This document shows positions 33,601-45,826 of a DNA stretch of 64,000 nt, piece by piece (the stretch's first letter is position 1; every line of letters begins with the position of its first letter). The notes below the pieces were generated by a model. That model made no database searches. It had not been told where the DNA came from and was given only the letters and a program-made list of their open reading frames with translations. Where the stretch lies: contig CM058230.1 in assembly GCA_030180135.1 (NCBI GenBank), forward strand, positions 20,275,082 to 20,339,081, written 5' to 3'. The DNA comes from Orychophragmus violaceus (Eukaryota; Streptophyta; Magnoliopsida; Brassicales; Brassicaceae). The translations under genes and the position numbers were made by a program.

Positions 33601-34565
33601 GGAGCAAGATAGTATTTCTTATTCTGTATGTCGATGACATACTGCTTCTCGGAAACGACATTCCAATGCTGAAGTCCGTAAAGGACTGGCTTGGAAGTTG
33701 TTTTTCCATGAAAGACATGGGTGAAGCCCGCATACGTTCTTGGAATCAGGGATCTACCGGGATAGATCTAGAAGGCTGATAGGCTTGTGTCAAGATTCAT
33801 ACATTGACAAAGTCCTGCAAAGATTCAGCATGAAGGATTCCAAGAAGGGCTTCACGCCAATGGTACATGGCACAACGCTAAGCAAGAAGCAGAGCCCTAC
33901 GACGGCTGCTGAGCTTGAGCGCATGAAGAATATTCCTTATGCATCTGCAATAGGATCTATCATGTATGCCATGATCTGTACTCGTCCTGATGTTGCTTAT
34001 GCATTGAGCATGACGAGTAGATACCAGTCAAAATCCAGGTGAAAACCATTGGATTGCCGTAAAGAATATCTTAAAGTATCTAAGACATACTAAGGATAAG
34101 TTCTTAGTGTACGGTGGAAGTGATGTGCTTAAAGTCAGTGGATTCACGGACGCAAGTTTCCAGACAGACCAAGATGATTTCCGGTCACAGTCCGGTTATA
34201 TCTTTTGTCTGAATGGCGGTGCAATCAGTTGGAGAAGCTCCAAGCAAGACACCGTTGCTGATTCCACTACAGAAGCTGAATATATCGCCGCCTCAGAAGC
34301 TGCGAAGGAAGCTGTTTGGATACGAAAGTTCATTATTGAACTAGGTGTGATACCAGATGCGGCTGAGCCTCTGGCACTATTTTGTGACAACAATGGTGCT
34401 ATAGCTCAGGCAAAGGAACCAAGATCACACCAGAAATCCAAGCATGTTCTAAGAAGATTTCACTTGATACGTGACATCATTAATAGAAAGGAAGTCAAGA
34501 TCAGCCGAGTTCAGACAGATGATAACGTCGCTGATCCGTTGAAAAAAGCCACTCCCAAGGCCTAA
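30633..34565 (+). pseudogene. Copia-2 Gag-Pol polyprotein with three single-base frameshifts
   Basis: First frame 30633-33779 (1048 codons). Order: Gag (start MTTTSTQNTFSIRSVLEKEK) with zinc knuckle CRFCKEPGHWRREC near residue 257; protease VMDTGCGAH near 309; integrase zinc region LWHCRLGHI to CEKC (445-480) and core with TDVCGP, SDRGGEY and NGVSERRN (the D, D, E residues); linker; RT from FKKKIDVDGN with QMDVKTAFLNG, IYGLKQASRSW and the catalytic YVDDI near 999. The frame breaks at 33727-33729 (ccc) and 33749-33751 (ggg), continues at 33740-34042, breaks at 34030-34033 (aaaa), and returns to the first frame for RNase H (TDASFQTD, STTEAEYIAASEAAKEAVW, FCDNNGAI). The three extra bases sum to three. 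All catalytic residues are kept, so the breaks may be assembly errors. Confidence 0.9.
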
Positions 34566-35347
34566 GCTCGAGTTTCTGACTGAAGCTGTAGGCATTAGAG
34601 ACATTGAAATGTAATCTAAATTTGAGTGGGAGTTTGAGGGCTTTTATTTAGTTATTTGATATGTTCTTGTAAAACATTCTTATGTTTAATGAAATTATTA
34701 TTTCAAGATTATTTTAACTGTGATGAAATAATCGTTCCAAAGTGATATAAACCATTTTATAGGTCATCGAAGTAAGTGACTTGATCTTGAGTCATCAAAG
34801 TCATTTAGCTTGATCATGAGACCCTATATTTGATAGATGGATTATATCATCCTGTCCCTAGTCGAAGGTTGTTGAAATTGGAACACCAACAACCGTGAGA
34901 GACTGGATTGATATGTGACTTATGACAAAGTCTCAGTGTGTCATAGATGCGCGGCATCAAAGTCAATACATAGGTGTATGTTGGGAACATACGACCGGAC
35001 AAGACCCGATTATGAGAACTCTTCAGGATATTTATATCTGTGTCATAAGAGATTCTCACTACGACTATAGAGTATAGTCCTTAGACCTGAGTTCGCATGC
35101 ATGTGACTGCACATGGACTGATGCACTTTGATCATTGTCTAACGCTATCGTTCTGCGATAGTTATAAGGACCTTGTTTGGGTACATTATGAAATGAGTAG
35201 TTTACAGTGATGGAATAAGACGGAATTTGTCCCTCCAATATAAATGGAGTGAATATCTCTAGGCCAATCGGAGATTTGAATACTGGAAAATGCATGGCCA
35301 TGCCCAAACGGACTGTCCCGAGTCGTTTGGATTGTCAGTATCGAATC
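34566..35347 (+). other. Copia-2 3' non-coding region
   Basis: Non-coding, parallel to Copia-1 26090-26790. The polypurine tract expected before the 3' LTR is absent because a deletion joins 35347 to an internal LTR position. Confidence 0.75.
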
Positions 35348-35897
35348 AGAGTCCGCTCATGATCTATAAGTCTTGGACTTATTGCCTCTATTATATGATC
35401 CCATATGGGTCACACGCCTAAGCTAACAGGAAAATGTGTAGGAATGGCTTAGCAGAAGTACGGTAAAAGTGCCAGGCATTTACTGTACTTAGAGAGAATA
35501 AAAGGTTTTAGCCACTGTGTGTCGATCGATGCACATGATGTGTCGATCGACACAGTGCGCGAATGGCCAAATGGCCCAAGAGGAACCGGACGAGTTTTAT
35601 AAATAAAACTCGAGTCTGTTTTCTTCTTTAACCCTAGCCCCAGCGCCGAAACCTCTCTCTTCCTGCGCCTCCTATCAGCTCGGTCTAGCAGCCGTTTTCT
35701 GTGATCGCGTGTGTGAGCCTTTGGAGGATTCATCTCTCGGTGTTTCTCTGATCTCTGACCATACCATCCCTTTCCGCTGCATAAACAGGTATAAGGTGAG
35801 ATCTAATCATTGTTTCTAATCAAGAAGAACCTAGATCCGCATGTTTAGGTTGATATGAATCTAAGAATTGAATCAGGATCAACTAAACAATCCTTCA
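35348..35897 (+). repeat. 3' LTR of Copia-2, lacking its first 103 bp
   Basis: Identical to 28491-29040 as read. The junction shows agagtcc microhomology. Palindromes lie at 35519-35532 and 35540-35553. Confidence 0.95.
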
Positions 35898-35902
35898 GAT
35901 AG

Positions 35903-36485
35903 AACACCGAAACGATAGGAAACTGAAATAAATAAGTACATAATTGCTTCAAATGGCGATAAAACACTAACACCATATGAAACTAATGCTAATATTTGTT
36001 CTTACGGCATACATTTTCTTAAAGAAAATCTTTAATAATTAGTAACAACCATTGACAATATGTATAAAAATTTGATACGAATTCATAATCATATTTGTTA
36101 AATCTACCAAAAATTCAAAAATCTCTCAACTTGTAAAATCATTAGATTCCACATAAATGTTTTTAACCCCTTAGTAAATTTTTGAAGATTTTGAGGGTTT
36201 TAGGATATTTGAGGTATTTTATTATTATTTTTAAAAATATTAAAATGATAGATAATCTTTATTTTTTCAAACTTTGTTTTTATTGAAATGAGAATATGAT
36301 ATTAAAAATTTTGAAATTTTGATTTTTTTTGTTAGTAATTTTGATTTTCAATTAATATTTTCTTTTTTCATATAAAAAGTTTTGATTGTTTTTTAAATTA
36401 AAAAATAACTCTAGACAAAAATTTCAAACACCATCATAAAAGGTGGTATTTGTATTCATTAATTTTTAGTTATAAATTCTCTCAA
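35903..36485. other. AT-rich flank of Copia-2
   Basis: Starts with the target duplication's right neighbour and runs into the N gap. T/A-rich, with short phrases resembling 19200-19900 (aaaaattcaaaaatctctc, gagggttttagg). No gene seen. Confidence 0.5.
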
Positions 36486-36985
36486 NNNNNNNNNNNNNNN
36501 NNNNNNNNNNNNNNNNNNNNNNNNNNNNNNNNNNNNNNNNNNNNNNNNNNNNNNNNNNNNNNNNNNNNNNNNNNNNNNNNNNNNNNNNNNNNNNNNNNNN
36601 NNNNNNNNNNNNNNNNNNNNNNNNNNNNNNNNNNNNNNNNNNNNNNNNNNNNNNNNNNNNNNNNNNNNNNNNNNNNNNNNNNNNNNNNNNNNNNNNNNNN
36701 NNNNNNNNNNNNNNNNNNNNNNNNNNNNNNNNNNNNNNNNNNNNNNNNNNNNNNNNNNNNNNNNNNNNNNNNNNNNNNNNNNNNNNNNNNNNNNNNNNNN
36801 NNNNNNNNNNNNNNNNNNNNNNNNNNNNNNNNNNNNNNNNNNNNNNNNNNNNNNNNNNNNNNNNNNNNNNNNNNNNNNNNNNNNNNNNNNNNNNNNNNNN
36901 NNNNNNNNNNNNNNNNNNNNNNNNNNNNNNNNNNNNNNNNNNNNNNNNNNNNNNNNNNNNNNNNNNNNNNNNNNNNNNNNNNNNN
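36486..36985. other. Assembly gap of exactly 500 N
   Basis: A run of 500 N. The round length suggests a placeholder, so the true distance and even the contiguity of the flanks are unknown. Confidence 0.95.
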
Positions 36986-36991
36986 CCGTTA

Positions 36992-37354
36992 CTAACAAAC
37001 TTCGAATCGTATCTGAATCCTGTAAGTTTCTGTCTCTGAATCCAATCTAACTATGTTCTGCTGCTTACACTCTGCTCCCAAACTAAACTCATACTCCCGA
37101 TGCTTAACTAATTTTTGAAACATGGTTTGCTCCAACTGACATCTTAAATGTCCCACGCTAAATGGCGTTACTCTCGACCAATCATGGCTTCCCCATTTGA
37201 TTGCTTCATCGATTCTATCTCTGATTTCCAAATCCACCAATTCTGACTGAATTGCTATACTCCGCCTCATGAATTCATCTGCGCCGACCAATACTCCAAG
37301 CTTCCCCACTTTTTCTAGAATTTCCCGATCAAGCAATAATAACTCGTCCTTCAT
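36992..37354 (-). CDS. Unrecognised 120-codon open frame
   Basis: MKDELLLLDREILEKVGKLG onward: charged, rich in E, L, R and I, without stops for 120 codons, with helical stretches such as RSIAIQSELVDLEIRDRIDE. I do not recognise the family. It lies downstream of a minus-strand Gypsy gag remnant and could be part of that element or a captured fragment. The frame ends seven bases from the assembly gap. Confidence 0.3.
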   Translation of the reverse strand: MKDELLLLDREILEKVGKLGVLVGADEFMRRSIAIQSELVDLEIRDRIDEAIKWGSHDWSRVTPFSVGHLRCQLEQTMFQKLVKHREYEFSLGAECKQQNIVRLDSETETYRIQIRFEVC

Positions 37355-38780
37355 TCCTGTCGCTTAACTTGTTTCCAATGATTACCGCCTCGACTGATAT
37401 TATGTTCATATTGATTTTCTTCTTTCCATCTAAATCGCTATACTCATGCTCGCCTCAAACTTCCTCGATCACTGATTTCCATGCTTCACTGACTCCAAAA
37501 CTGTTCTTCCCACTAATGTTTCCGAACGGATTCCTCCACTGACTTTGATGCTTCTGAATCCCTTTGCTAACTTATCCAACTCATCCGTCTTGATTTCTTC
37601 AACCACTGGTACCCAAAATCTACACTAACTTTCTTGCAGGCTCGGGTCAAACTGCTTCCTGATATAACATCTCGTCTCTCGGGTTCGAGTTCGGTCTCGT
37701 GTCCTCGTCAAATCGTCCATCACGTCCTACATCAACAACCTCAACAACACTAGAACGGTTAGACATTTCTAACTTACTTCCCGTTATCATTTCCTTATAG
37801 AGATATTGGTATTTAGCCACGTACTCAATGGTTACACGTGGCTAATTATCAATATCTTATAATTCTGCTCAATCTCAAATAAGATTCCTATAAATACCGC
37901 TTTATTAATTCTGATCTTAGTTCTCTACCTTTCCAACTATCCAATGGTTTAACTGATAACTTAACGCTTTGTCTACATGAGACTAAAGGTCTAACACTCA
38001 CTCAAACGTCTAACACCCTAACCGATCAATCCAAGCGATTCGCTAACCAAATATCAAAAACTATTTTCTAGCAACCTAGCGAATCAAACAATTCAAAGAT
38101 GCTCAATATTCATTTAACAACCGCACGAGATGATTAATGCACCGGATCTCAACTAACAATCTAGCGATTAAACAAATGCAATGCTAGCAACCTAGCAATC
38201 AAATGAATGTAGTACTACTAAAACAAATAAACCCATGAGCAATGCAATGATACCATCAAATGCTCTAGCAACCTAACGATCAATCAAATGCAATGCTTCA
38301 AAATCAACAACTAACAACCTAGCGAGCAATCAAATCATCAATCAATTCAACATTCTAACACACTAGCAAGGCAATCAATCACACACAATCAATCAATCAA
38401 GCAAATTGCGATTGAAGTCGTCTCTCTAGGTTCTGATGGAAACCATCTGTTCGGACCATCATTTGTTTTCACATCGTAACTACATTGCATTCACAACCAT
38501 CATGAGTATGCAATATAACCACTCCGATACTCAAAACGATAACCGAAATACTCAACATCCACTATGTAAATAAAACTTCTATTCACCACATAAACTTCTA
38601 CATACTAGCGGTTCCAATCCGTCCCACAAGAAACATCGCTTTACACAATTGAATTGTCAGAGACGAATGCAAGCCGATACACATCAACCAACGAGTTAGA
38701 GCCCTTACTTACCTGGGCCTAATCTATTTCCTAATCTCCAACATGAGTGGTACAAATCATGTGGATCCTAACCGACAGGT
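37355..38780. other. Non-coding, low-complexity stretch
   Basis: Contains many diverged repeats of ctagcaacctagcgatcaa type (38050-38400). Composition resembles the long LTR at 41300-41560, so it may be an old LTR piece. No gene recognised. Confidence 0.4.
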
Positions 38781-39195
38781 GCGCCAGGAGGATGTAATGA
38801 GTACGGTGGTGGAGGTGGTGCGACGCGGTCTCGATAGGAAGGTCCAACAGGGCATGAATGAGCGTAGTATCCTACTTGGTCAAAAGTGAGGCAAGGTGGG
38901 AACTACATCAGCCGCGGCGACTAAGATGCTGGAACTTGTGCCGGATCGGACTTGGTAAGATCGACACCAACAAAATAGTAGTGACCGACAACATCTAGTC
39001 AAGGCGGTTGTGGCTAAGTGACCTCGACCTCCTAAGGCTTGGACAACTTGAATAGTCCACCATCATGTCTGCCCACTGCTGCTCCGGGATAGGCCGTGAA
39101 TATGTGAACACTCGCTAGTAATATAGGCTTCGAATAACTGGGGTAGAACTAACGAACTCTCGGTCGTCCATACTGAGGTTGCTCCTCCTGTCGTC
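38781..39195 (-). pseudogene. Gypsy-C gag remnant with decayed zinc knuckle
   Basis: On the minus strand a frame interrupted by stops reads FDQVGYYAHSCPVG followed by a Pro/Tyr-rich tail (APPPPPYSLHPPGAPVG). This is the shape of a Gypsy Gag zinc knuckle with its first cysteines lost. It lies about 250-600 bp inside the minus-strand primer site. Too decayed for firm family assignment. Confidence 0.45.
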
Positions 39196-39401
39196 ACAAA
39201 CCACACACACACACATTGATCATCCCAGGACAACTCTGTTGTGTGACTGCAACAAAACACCAAATGATTCGCACAATCCTAATAAAATACCCATTTCCAC
39301 CGGAGACGGACGCGATTCGGATTCCTAATGGTTGCATTGGCGACACATTTTGACTCGATAAAACATTGAAAACATTGAAATACCAGAATTTTCGAATCCA
39401 T

Positions 39402-39423
39402 GATGAACCATGCTCTGATACCA
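39402..39423 (-). other. Primer binding site of Gypsy-C (minus strand)
   Basis: The reverse complement reads tggtatcagagcatggttc, tRNA-iMet type, five bases from the LTR edge at 39429. Confidence 0.75.
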
Positions 39424-40702
39424 CCTTTTGTAACACCCCCTTCCCGTTTTCCGCTGACCGACGAACTGACCGGCCAACAATCAAACAAGAACATGACCGA
39501 TCGAACCCGAGCAGTCATACGAGAAGCGTTTGTCACAATACGAAAGCTAGAGACTTCCCGGTTTGAGACAAAGGCTCGAAGCAAACCACCTTTGACTCCG
39601 TTTACCTCGTTTCTACGATATGAGGCTTTTCAATCCGTACCGCTTCCACGAGTTGTGTTCAGTTTGGACTAAACTGTATATCAGAGAATTATTCCGTTTT
39701 CATTACTTTAAAAATATAAATCTTATTCATATCAATATACGGTCAAATACAAGTCATTTAACTGGGCCCACAAAATCTGAAACCGAAAGTAAAGTCAAAA
39801 TGCGTAACAACCGATACCCAATGCCAACCCGAGACTACTCCGAGTTTCCTACGCGTCCGCCGAGCTACGCCAAACCTGAAAAACACAAATGAGTCTATTG
39901 AGCAATCTAAGATGACCCAGTGAGACGGCTCCCAACTAAAGGCTGCTAACAATCTAATAATCCCGCCCAAACCCAAAATAACCATTAAGTACAATAGCTG
40001 ATCACGTGCTATCAAGATTTGATGAGCTCCACAACACACAAGGATTTAATTATCACACAACAACAGAAAGGTAACCAAGGGAATCGAGAACACTGCGGCA
40101 CATGCTCTTGATTAGACTCGATCTACACTAAACGCATCTCTATTGCAATCTCCACACCATGGGCCCCATATGCGAAGTCGGTAACTTCCACGGGAACACT
40201 TAGCTACCCAACGGTAACTAAAACCTCCCAAGACTCCTAGAGGAAAACACAAAGTCCAACGACTAGGACACCGTTCTTTGTCCATCGATACGCGGTGACT
40301 CGGGTTACCCGTAGATAACCAAAGCTTCCATGCTCTCCGGCCCTAGGACGCGACCTCGTATTCTCCAGACCACACACCTACCGGCGTCACTCAGTAGGTT
40401 AACACCATAACCAGAATCACCACCCGAAGGCCCGTGTCAAATCAGGTAACTACCCGAGGATCCAATCAAGTCGTAAGTACCGGACTGCCATCTCTAGACT
40501 TGCGGGATCTAACACACCCTATTCCTAACAGTAATATAAACAAGTAGACTAACTGGGACTCTATCACGCAATACCAACAAGGTCAAATAGAACTATCATC
40601 TCAATCCCCAGACTATCTCGTAAGTCCTATCACCAACCTCCACATCACCCGAGCTTACCCGGACTTACCCGGTTCCGCACCAGAGTAAGTATCTACTTGT
40701 GC

Positions 40703-40894
40703 AGTCTACTCGGCCCAACACCGAAGTAGATAAACAATCAAGCAATCAATAGTCTACTCGGCCCAACACGGAAGTAGGTACACAATCAAACAACCAACAG
40801 TCTACTCTCCCCAACACCGAAGTAGATACACAATCACACAATCAACATTCTACTCGGTCCAACACCGAAGTATATACGCAATCACATAATCAAT
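40703..40894 (+). repeat. 48-bp tandem repeat, four copies
   Basis: Units start at 40703, 40751, 40799 and 40847, each beginning with a/g-ttctactcggcccaacac and continuing gaagtagata. Confidence 0.9.
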
Positions 40895-42006
40895 AATCAC
40901 AACACCATACAAACAGTTATTTAGGTTTATTAGTCTTTTAATATGTCCTTAACCTTTACTCATTCAATCCTTAACCTTTAATCATTCAATCCGCTACCTT
41001 GGAATTAGTGGATTACTAATCCGTAGACGGCCCATCAATCACACTACTTCTTTACTTATCCCTTTCTAAGTATCTTTTAATAAGTCCTCGATCTGTCGGT
41101 TTAGAGTTAGTAAGATTACTAACTCCCCGACATCTCATTATTCATTAACTTCCATTCATTACCATTAACCCGACTAATTAACCCACCCCGTTATTATATT
41201 CTAAGTGTGTTATGTCTTTTAACCATATTTTAATCAACTCACAATTTCCCGTATATAGATTCCTTTAGGTACGTTCTTAAATACTTATATGCATATATGT
41301 CCTAGCATGCCGTTCTATATGTATGCATCACTCAATCAAGCAATCAACAAACTATCAATTACTTAATGCAACACCCAATCAAGCAATCAACTAATTATCA
41401 CTGTTACGTATATAAGCTAACTAGCATGCATTCTCTTAACCTATCCAATTAATTAGTTAACCGAGTTATTAATCAACCTAGCCGTTCTAACCAATTCAAT
41501 CAATCGGGTATGCAACCTAACGACGGTTTATCAATTCCGGATCTATATGATTCTAACTACATGCAACACACAATTTAGCCGACTCACAGTGTTATTATGA
41601 CGACGAACGGACGGATTGCAGATTAGCGGAATAACGAGACCCGACACGAACCCGACACTAACCCGACACTAACCCGAACCTTCCCCGAACCGTTGCTTTG
41701 ACCCGACCTTGACCCGTACTTGACCTTAGCAATTCTGATCGAGCCTCGGGACCATTCTCATATTCTCTCTCCTCCTTTTCTCTCTCCTCTGATTCTCTCT
41801 CTCCACCTTCTTGTTCTCTCTCTCTCCCCTCCGGTTCTCTCTCTCTCCTATGGTTCTATCTCTTCTTCTTCTCTCATGCTTCATCTTCTCTCTCTCTTCT
41901 TCTTCTTCAAGCTTCATCTTCTCTCTCTCTCTCTTTCTTCTTCTTCTTCACACCTCTCTCTCTCTTCTTCTTCTTCCTCCTCCGGCGTCTTCTTCCTCCT
42001 CCGGCT

Positions 42007-42087
42007 TCTTCTTCTTCTTCTTCTTCTTCTTCTTCTTCTTCTTCTTCTTCTTCTTCTTCTTCTTCTTCTTCTTCTTCTTCTTCTTCT
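42007..42087 (+). repeat. (TTC)n microsatellite
   Basis: About 27 uninterrupted ttc units. On the minus strand this is a GAA tract ~90 bp downstream of the probable TATA box. Confidence 0.95.
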
Positions 42088-42165
42088 CTCACGCCTCTAT
42101 CCTTATCTTCTCTCTTTATCTTTGTTGTTTTTGTGTTTGATGAATAAAATGAGAAGATCAAAGAC

Positions 42166-42175
42166 TCTTTATATA
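42166..42175 (-). promoter_or_regulatory. Probable TATA box of Gypsy-C LTR
   Basis: The minus strand reads tatataaag in front of a purine-rich stretch that could be the RNA leader. Confidence 0.45.
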
Positions 42176-42929
42176 GGAAAACCAAGTGAAGAACTTGGTG
42201 ACAAGTGTCCTTTCCCTTCACTCTCCTCATGCCATGTTTCATTCCACATGTCTTCTCTTCACTCTCCTCTTGTGACACGCCTCCCACTGCCACATGTCTA
42301 TCCCTTCTTCTGACTTCTGTCACACCATTCATCAAGAACTTGGCTCCCAAGTCTTTCATTCTCCATATGCCACCTTTCACTTTATCTTCTTTTACTTCTT
42401 CTCCAAGTAATAAGTGTCATGCATCTAAAAGAGATAGGTGGCGCCATCTGATAAATTACACATGGCACTGAGAAGTGTTTATGACCAATTAGATTGCCCC
42501 AAACATTCCGTAGATGTTCATATTCCAGATTCCTTCTGATGTTACGGTTTTGCCGGTTTTGCGTTTAATATTTTAAAAACTATTTAGATGCTTCTATAAA
42601 TCCACCAAGCTCCATATTCAGATTCTAGATGATCTTAGATGAATTTAGAAATTTGAATCACTCCGTTTGGACACCCGTAGTTCTCATTATGAATTTTACA
42701 AGTTTTGTCGGTTTTATCGATTTCCTTTCATGATAATCCGAAAAACTCATCTATGGTCCGCTTCCACCATTCTTGGTCTTCTAAATATTTTTTTTATTTA
42801 AAAATAATAAAATTTGGCCCGTCTTAGCTTCCGGCTCGTATTTTGGTAAAATTACCAAAATGCCCCTTAACTTCTCAAAATTACAAAACTGTCCTCCATT
42901 GACTTTTCTGCTGCCCGTTGCCTGTATCA

Positions 42930-43110
42930 AATTCTTCTTCTTCTTTTTTGGATCCTTTTCATCTTCTTCTTTTACATCTGAAATTAGAGCATTCTCGGTG
43001 ATCACATCCTTTAATCCTTGTACGCTCAGATGAGCGAACATCCTCTTCTTCCGGAGGTCGAAATCACCTTCTCCATCGAAGATTGCAACCCTCGATTTAG
43101 TTCCGATCAT
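42930..43110 (-). pseudogene. Copia-B gag, N-terminal fragment
   Basis: Reads MIGTKSRVAIFDGEGDFDLR then KKRMFAHLSVQGLKDVI, the N-terminal Gag signature of many plant Copia elements; the usual W in the DFxLW box is R here. An acidic and lysine-rich stretch follows. The frame continues to 42781 but no longer resembles Gag after about 42930. Confidence 0.7.
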
Positions 43111-43141
43111 CTTCTATTAGACTTCTCTTTATCGCCAAGAA

Positions 43142-43157
43142 CCTGGCCCTGATACCA
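43142..43157 (-). other. Primer binding site of Copia-B
   Basis: The minus strand reads tggtatcagggccagg, a tRNA-iMet type site with one change, four bases from the LTR. Confidence 0.75.
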
Positions 43158-43160
43158 CTT

Positions 43161-43823
<663 letters not shown>

Positions 43824-44978
43824 CTTGGTGTATAACTCATGATCTAGACTATACTTCTACATAAAATTACATAGTTACAGTAGTTTGTAGTTTTTTGGTA
43901 ATCCATGTCAACCTCGAGTTCGAACACCAACAACAACTATTTTGTCTTTTTTTTGTTTCCTTTAATGAATCTCGAAATGACCAAACTACCATCTTCTTCA
44001 ATCTCAATAGATCATTCCTTATTAATCCTAAGATACTGTTTTCGTTTCTATGGTTTTGCTTGTTTTTTCTTATGATTTATATTTAATTTAATCACGATTG
44101 ATCATCAACTTAATAAATGATTTTAAATCAAATTTTATTAAAAATAAAAATTTGGAGATTTTCAATTTTAAAAATGACTAAAACAAAGTCTTCCATCTAA
44201 TGGTGGTTTTATATGATAGTGTTATAGAATAGGTTGAAGCAGTGGCGGAGTCAGACAAAATTTTCACTGGAGGCATAATTTATATATAGCAAAAAAATTA
44301 TATTAATAATATTATTTATAACACATTATAGACTTTTATTTTAAATATAGAAAATATGTCAAAACAATAGTTTTTAATTTTTGTATTTTTAATACAACCC
44401 ATTTGTTTTTTCTAAAAATAAATAAAAAGTTTTAGTTATAAAATATGAACGATTTATTTGAAATATGTATAATTTTAAGGTCATGAGTGAAATAAAAAAT
44501 TTAATAAATATGAAATTATTCATTATTATAATTCTAATAATAAACATAAAATGGAAATGTTTTTAGAAATAAAATTTAGATATTAAATCTATCTAAAAAC
44601 TGAACTTTTAAAATAGGAAACACTAACAAAAGATAAGATTAAAGAGAAATATTAAGAAAAAATCAGATTAAAAAGGAGCAATATATATTTGAAACTTTGT
44701 TAAATTGTAGTCAAACAAAAGTTATATATAGTAAGTAATATATATATATATATATATATTGGCAAACACGATATGTCTAGTCAAAGAGTCAATCAGTCAC
44801 ATGGGATGTCTGGGAAATAATATAAAAGACATGTAAAATGTATTATCAAATTCAGATTCCAGTATTTAGTAATCACCCGTTTTTAAACCACATTTGCTCA
44901 CACTTTTAGTAATATGGAGTCCAATTCATACCATAAAAACGGTAATTTTTATGTTAATAAGAAACGTTAAACAATAAA
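43824..44978. other. AT-rich stretch left of the CACTA element
   Basis: No gene. cagtggcggagtcag at about 44242 resembles the terminal word of some plant hAT-like or MITE sequences, but no partner end was found. A (TA)n tract lies at about 44737-44759. Confidence 0.4.
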
Positions 44979-45450
44979 CACTACAACAAATCTCCGCGAT
45001 AGTCATCGATTTTTTCGTGGCTAATCGATCCTTAGTTGCGAATAACCAGGAATTATTTTCGTGGCTATGAGCTCTTTGCTATTGTGTAATCGTAGATTTC
45101 CGTGGCAACATTTCTAAGGATTCGTGGCTATTAACCACGAATAAACACGACATGATTCGTGAATATTTCTACAAAATAGCCACGAATAATACGTGGCTAT
45201 TAGCCACGAATAACCACAACGTAGTCATAGATATATAGCTACGAATAATGATGATGGTGTCGTAGATAATTAGCAACGAATTGCTATGAATATATTTTGT
45301 GGCTAGTCTACAGATATCCACGAATTTGTCATGGATAATTTAACCACAAATTAGCTACGAACGTTTTGTCGTAGCCAATTAGCCACAACAACTTTGTAGC
45401 TATCCGTGGAAATGTAAATTCAAATAGCAACAATTTTTTAACTATTTCCA
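44979..45450 (+). repeat. Left terminal and subterminal repeats of CACTA
   Basis: About a dozen variants of cgtggctat and its complement atagccacg within 470 bp. In En/Spm such repeats are binding sites for TnpA. Confidence 0.85.
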
Positions 45451-45826
45451 CGAGTAGATAATTAATTATTAACATTACATTTATGATTAATTAAAACTAT
45501 ACTAAATTAGTAACTAATTATGATCCATTAGTTACTAAACTATAATACAAATTGCATTCAAAAGATCATATATATTACATAAGCAAAAAACATCAAATGA
45601 TGTTTTGAGTTTACAGAGGAGGTTAATATAATACACATCCTGAACTTGTTCATTGACAAGAGAGAATGAGGAGTTGCATTAGCAAGGTTGATCAGAGAGA
45701 AGTTGTTGGGGTCGTTTTGCTGCTGCTGGCAAGGCTCTTAGTGGAAGCTTGGTGCAGAAGCAGCACTCTCACGTGGAGCAGGTCGTGCAATGGGCTGATA
45801 AGTCACCAGATCTATTCCAGCCAGGC

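Larger units (their letters stand above)
28388..35897 (+). mobile_element. Copia-2, young Copia element
   Basis: 5' LTR 28388-29040, 3' LTR remnant 35348-35897, target duplication gatag on both sides (28383-28387 and 35898-35902), tRNA-iMet primer site, 1.6-kb leader, and gag-pol from 30633 to 34565. The shared 550 bp of the LTRs are identical as far as I can read. This indicates a very recent insertion. The first 103 bp of the 3' LTR and the polypurine tract are deleted. Confidence 0.95.
39429..42929 (-). repeat. Very long LTR of a minus-strand Gypsy element (Gypsy-C, ~3.5 kb)
   Basis: The left edge, tgtaacaccccc on the plus strand, abuts the primer site and is firm. The right edge at gtatca (42929) is inferred, because the reading frame of a Copia gag is broken there. 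A minus-strand TATA box lies at 42166-42175. Content: 48-bp tandem repeats (40703-40894), cccgacactaa repeats (41640-41680), and pyrimidine-rich TCTCTC and TTC blocks (41760-42090). No gene. Frames across the TTC/CT tracts are repeat artefacts. Confidence 0.5.

Noticed and set aside
39400..39892. Overlapping plus-strand frames of 66-90 codons
   Set aside because: They span the primer site and the LTR edge of a minus-strand element and show no domain.
41720..42380. Long frames on both strands (Leu/Ser/Phe-rich and Glu/Arg-rich)
   Set aside because: They are produced by TTC and CT simple repeats in a long LTR; no domain is visible.
44242..44978. hAT element suggested by cagtggcggagtcag
   Set aside because: No opposite terminus, 8-bp duplication or transposase sequence was found.
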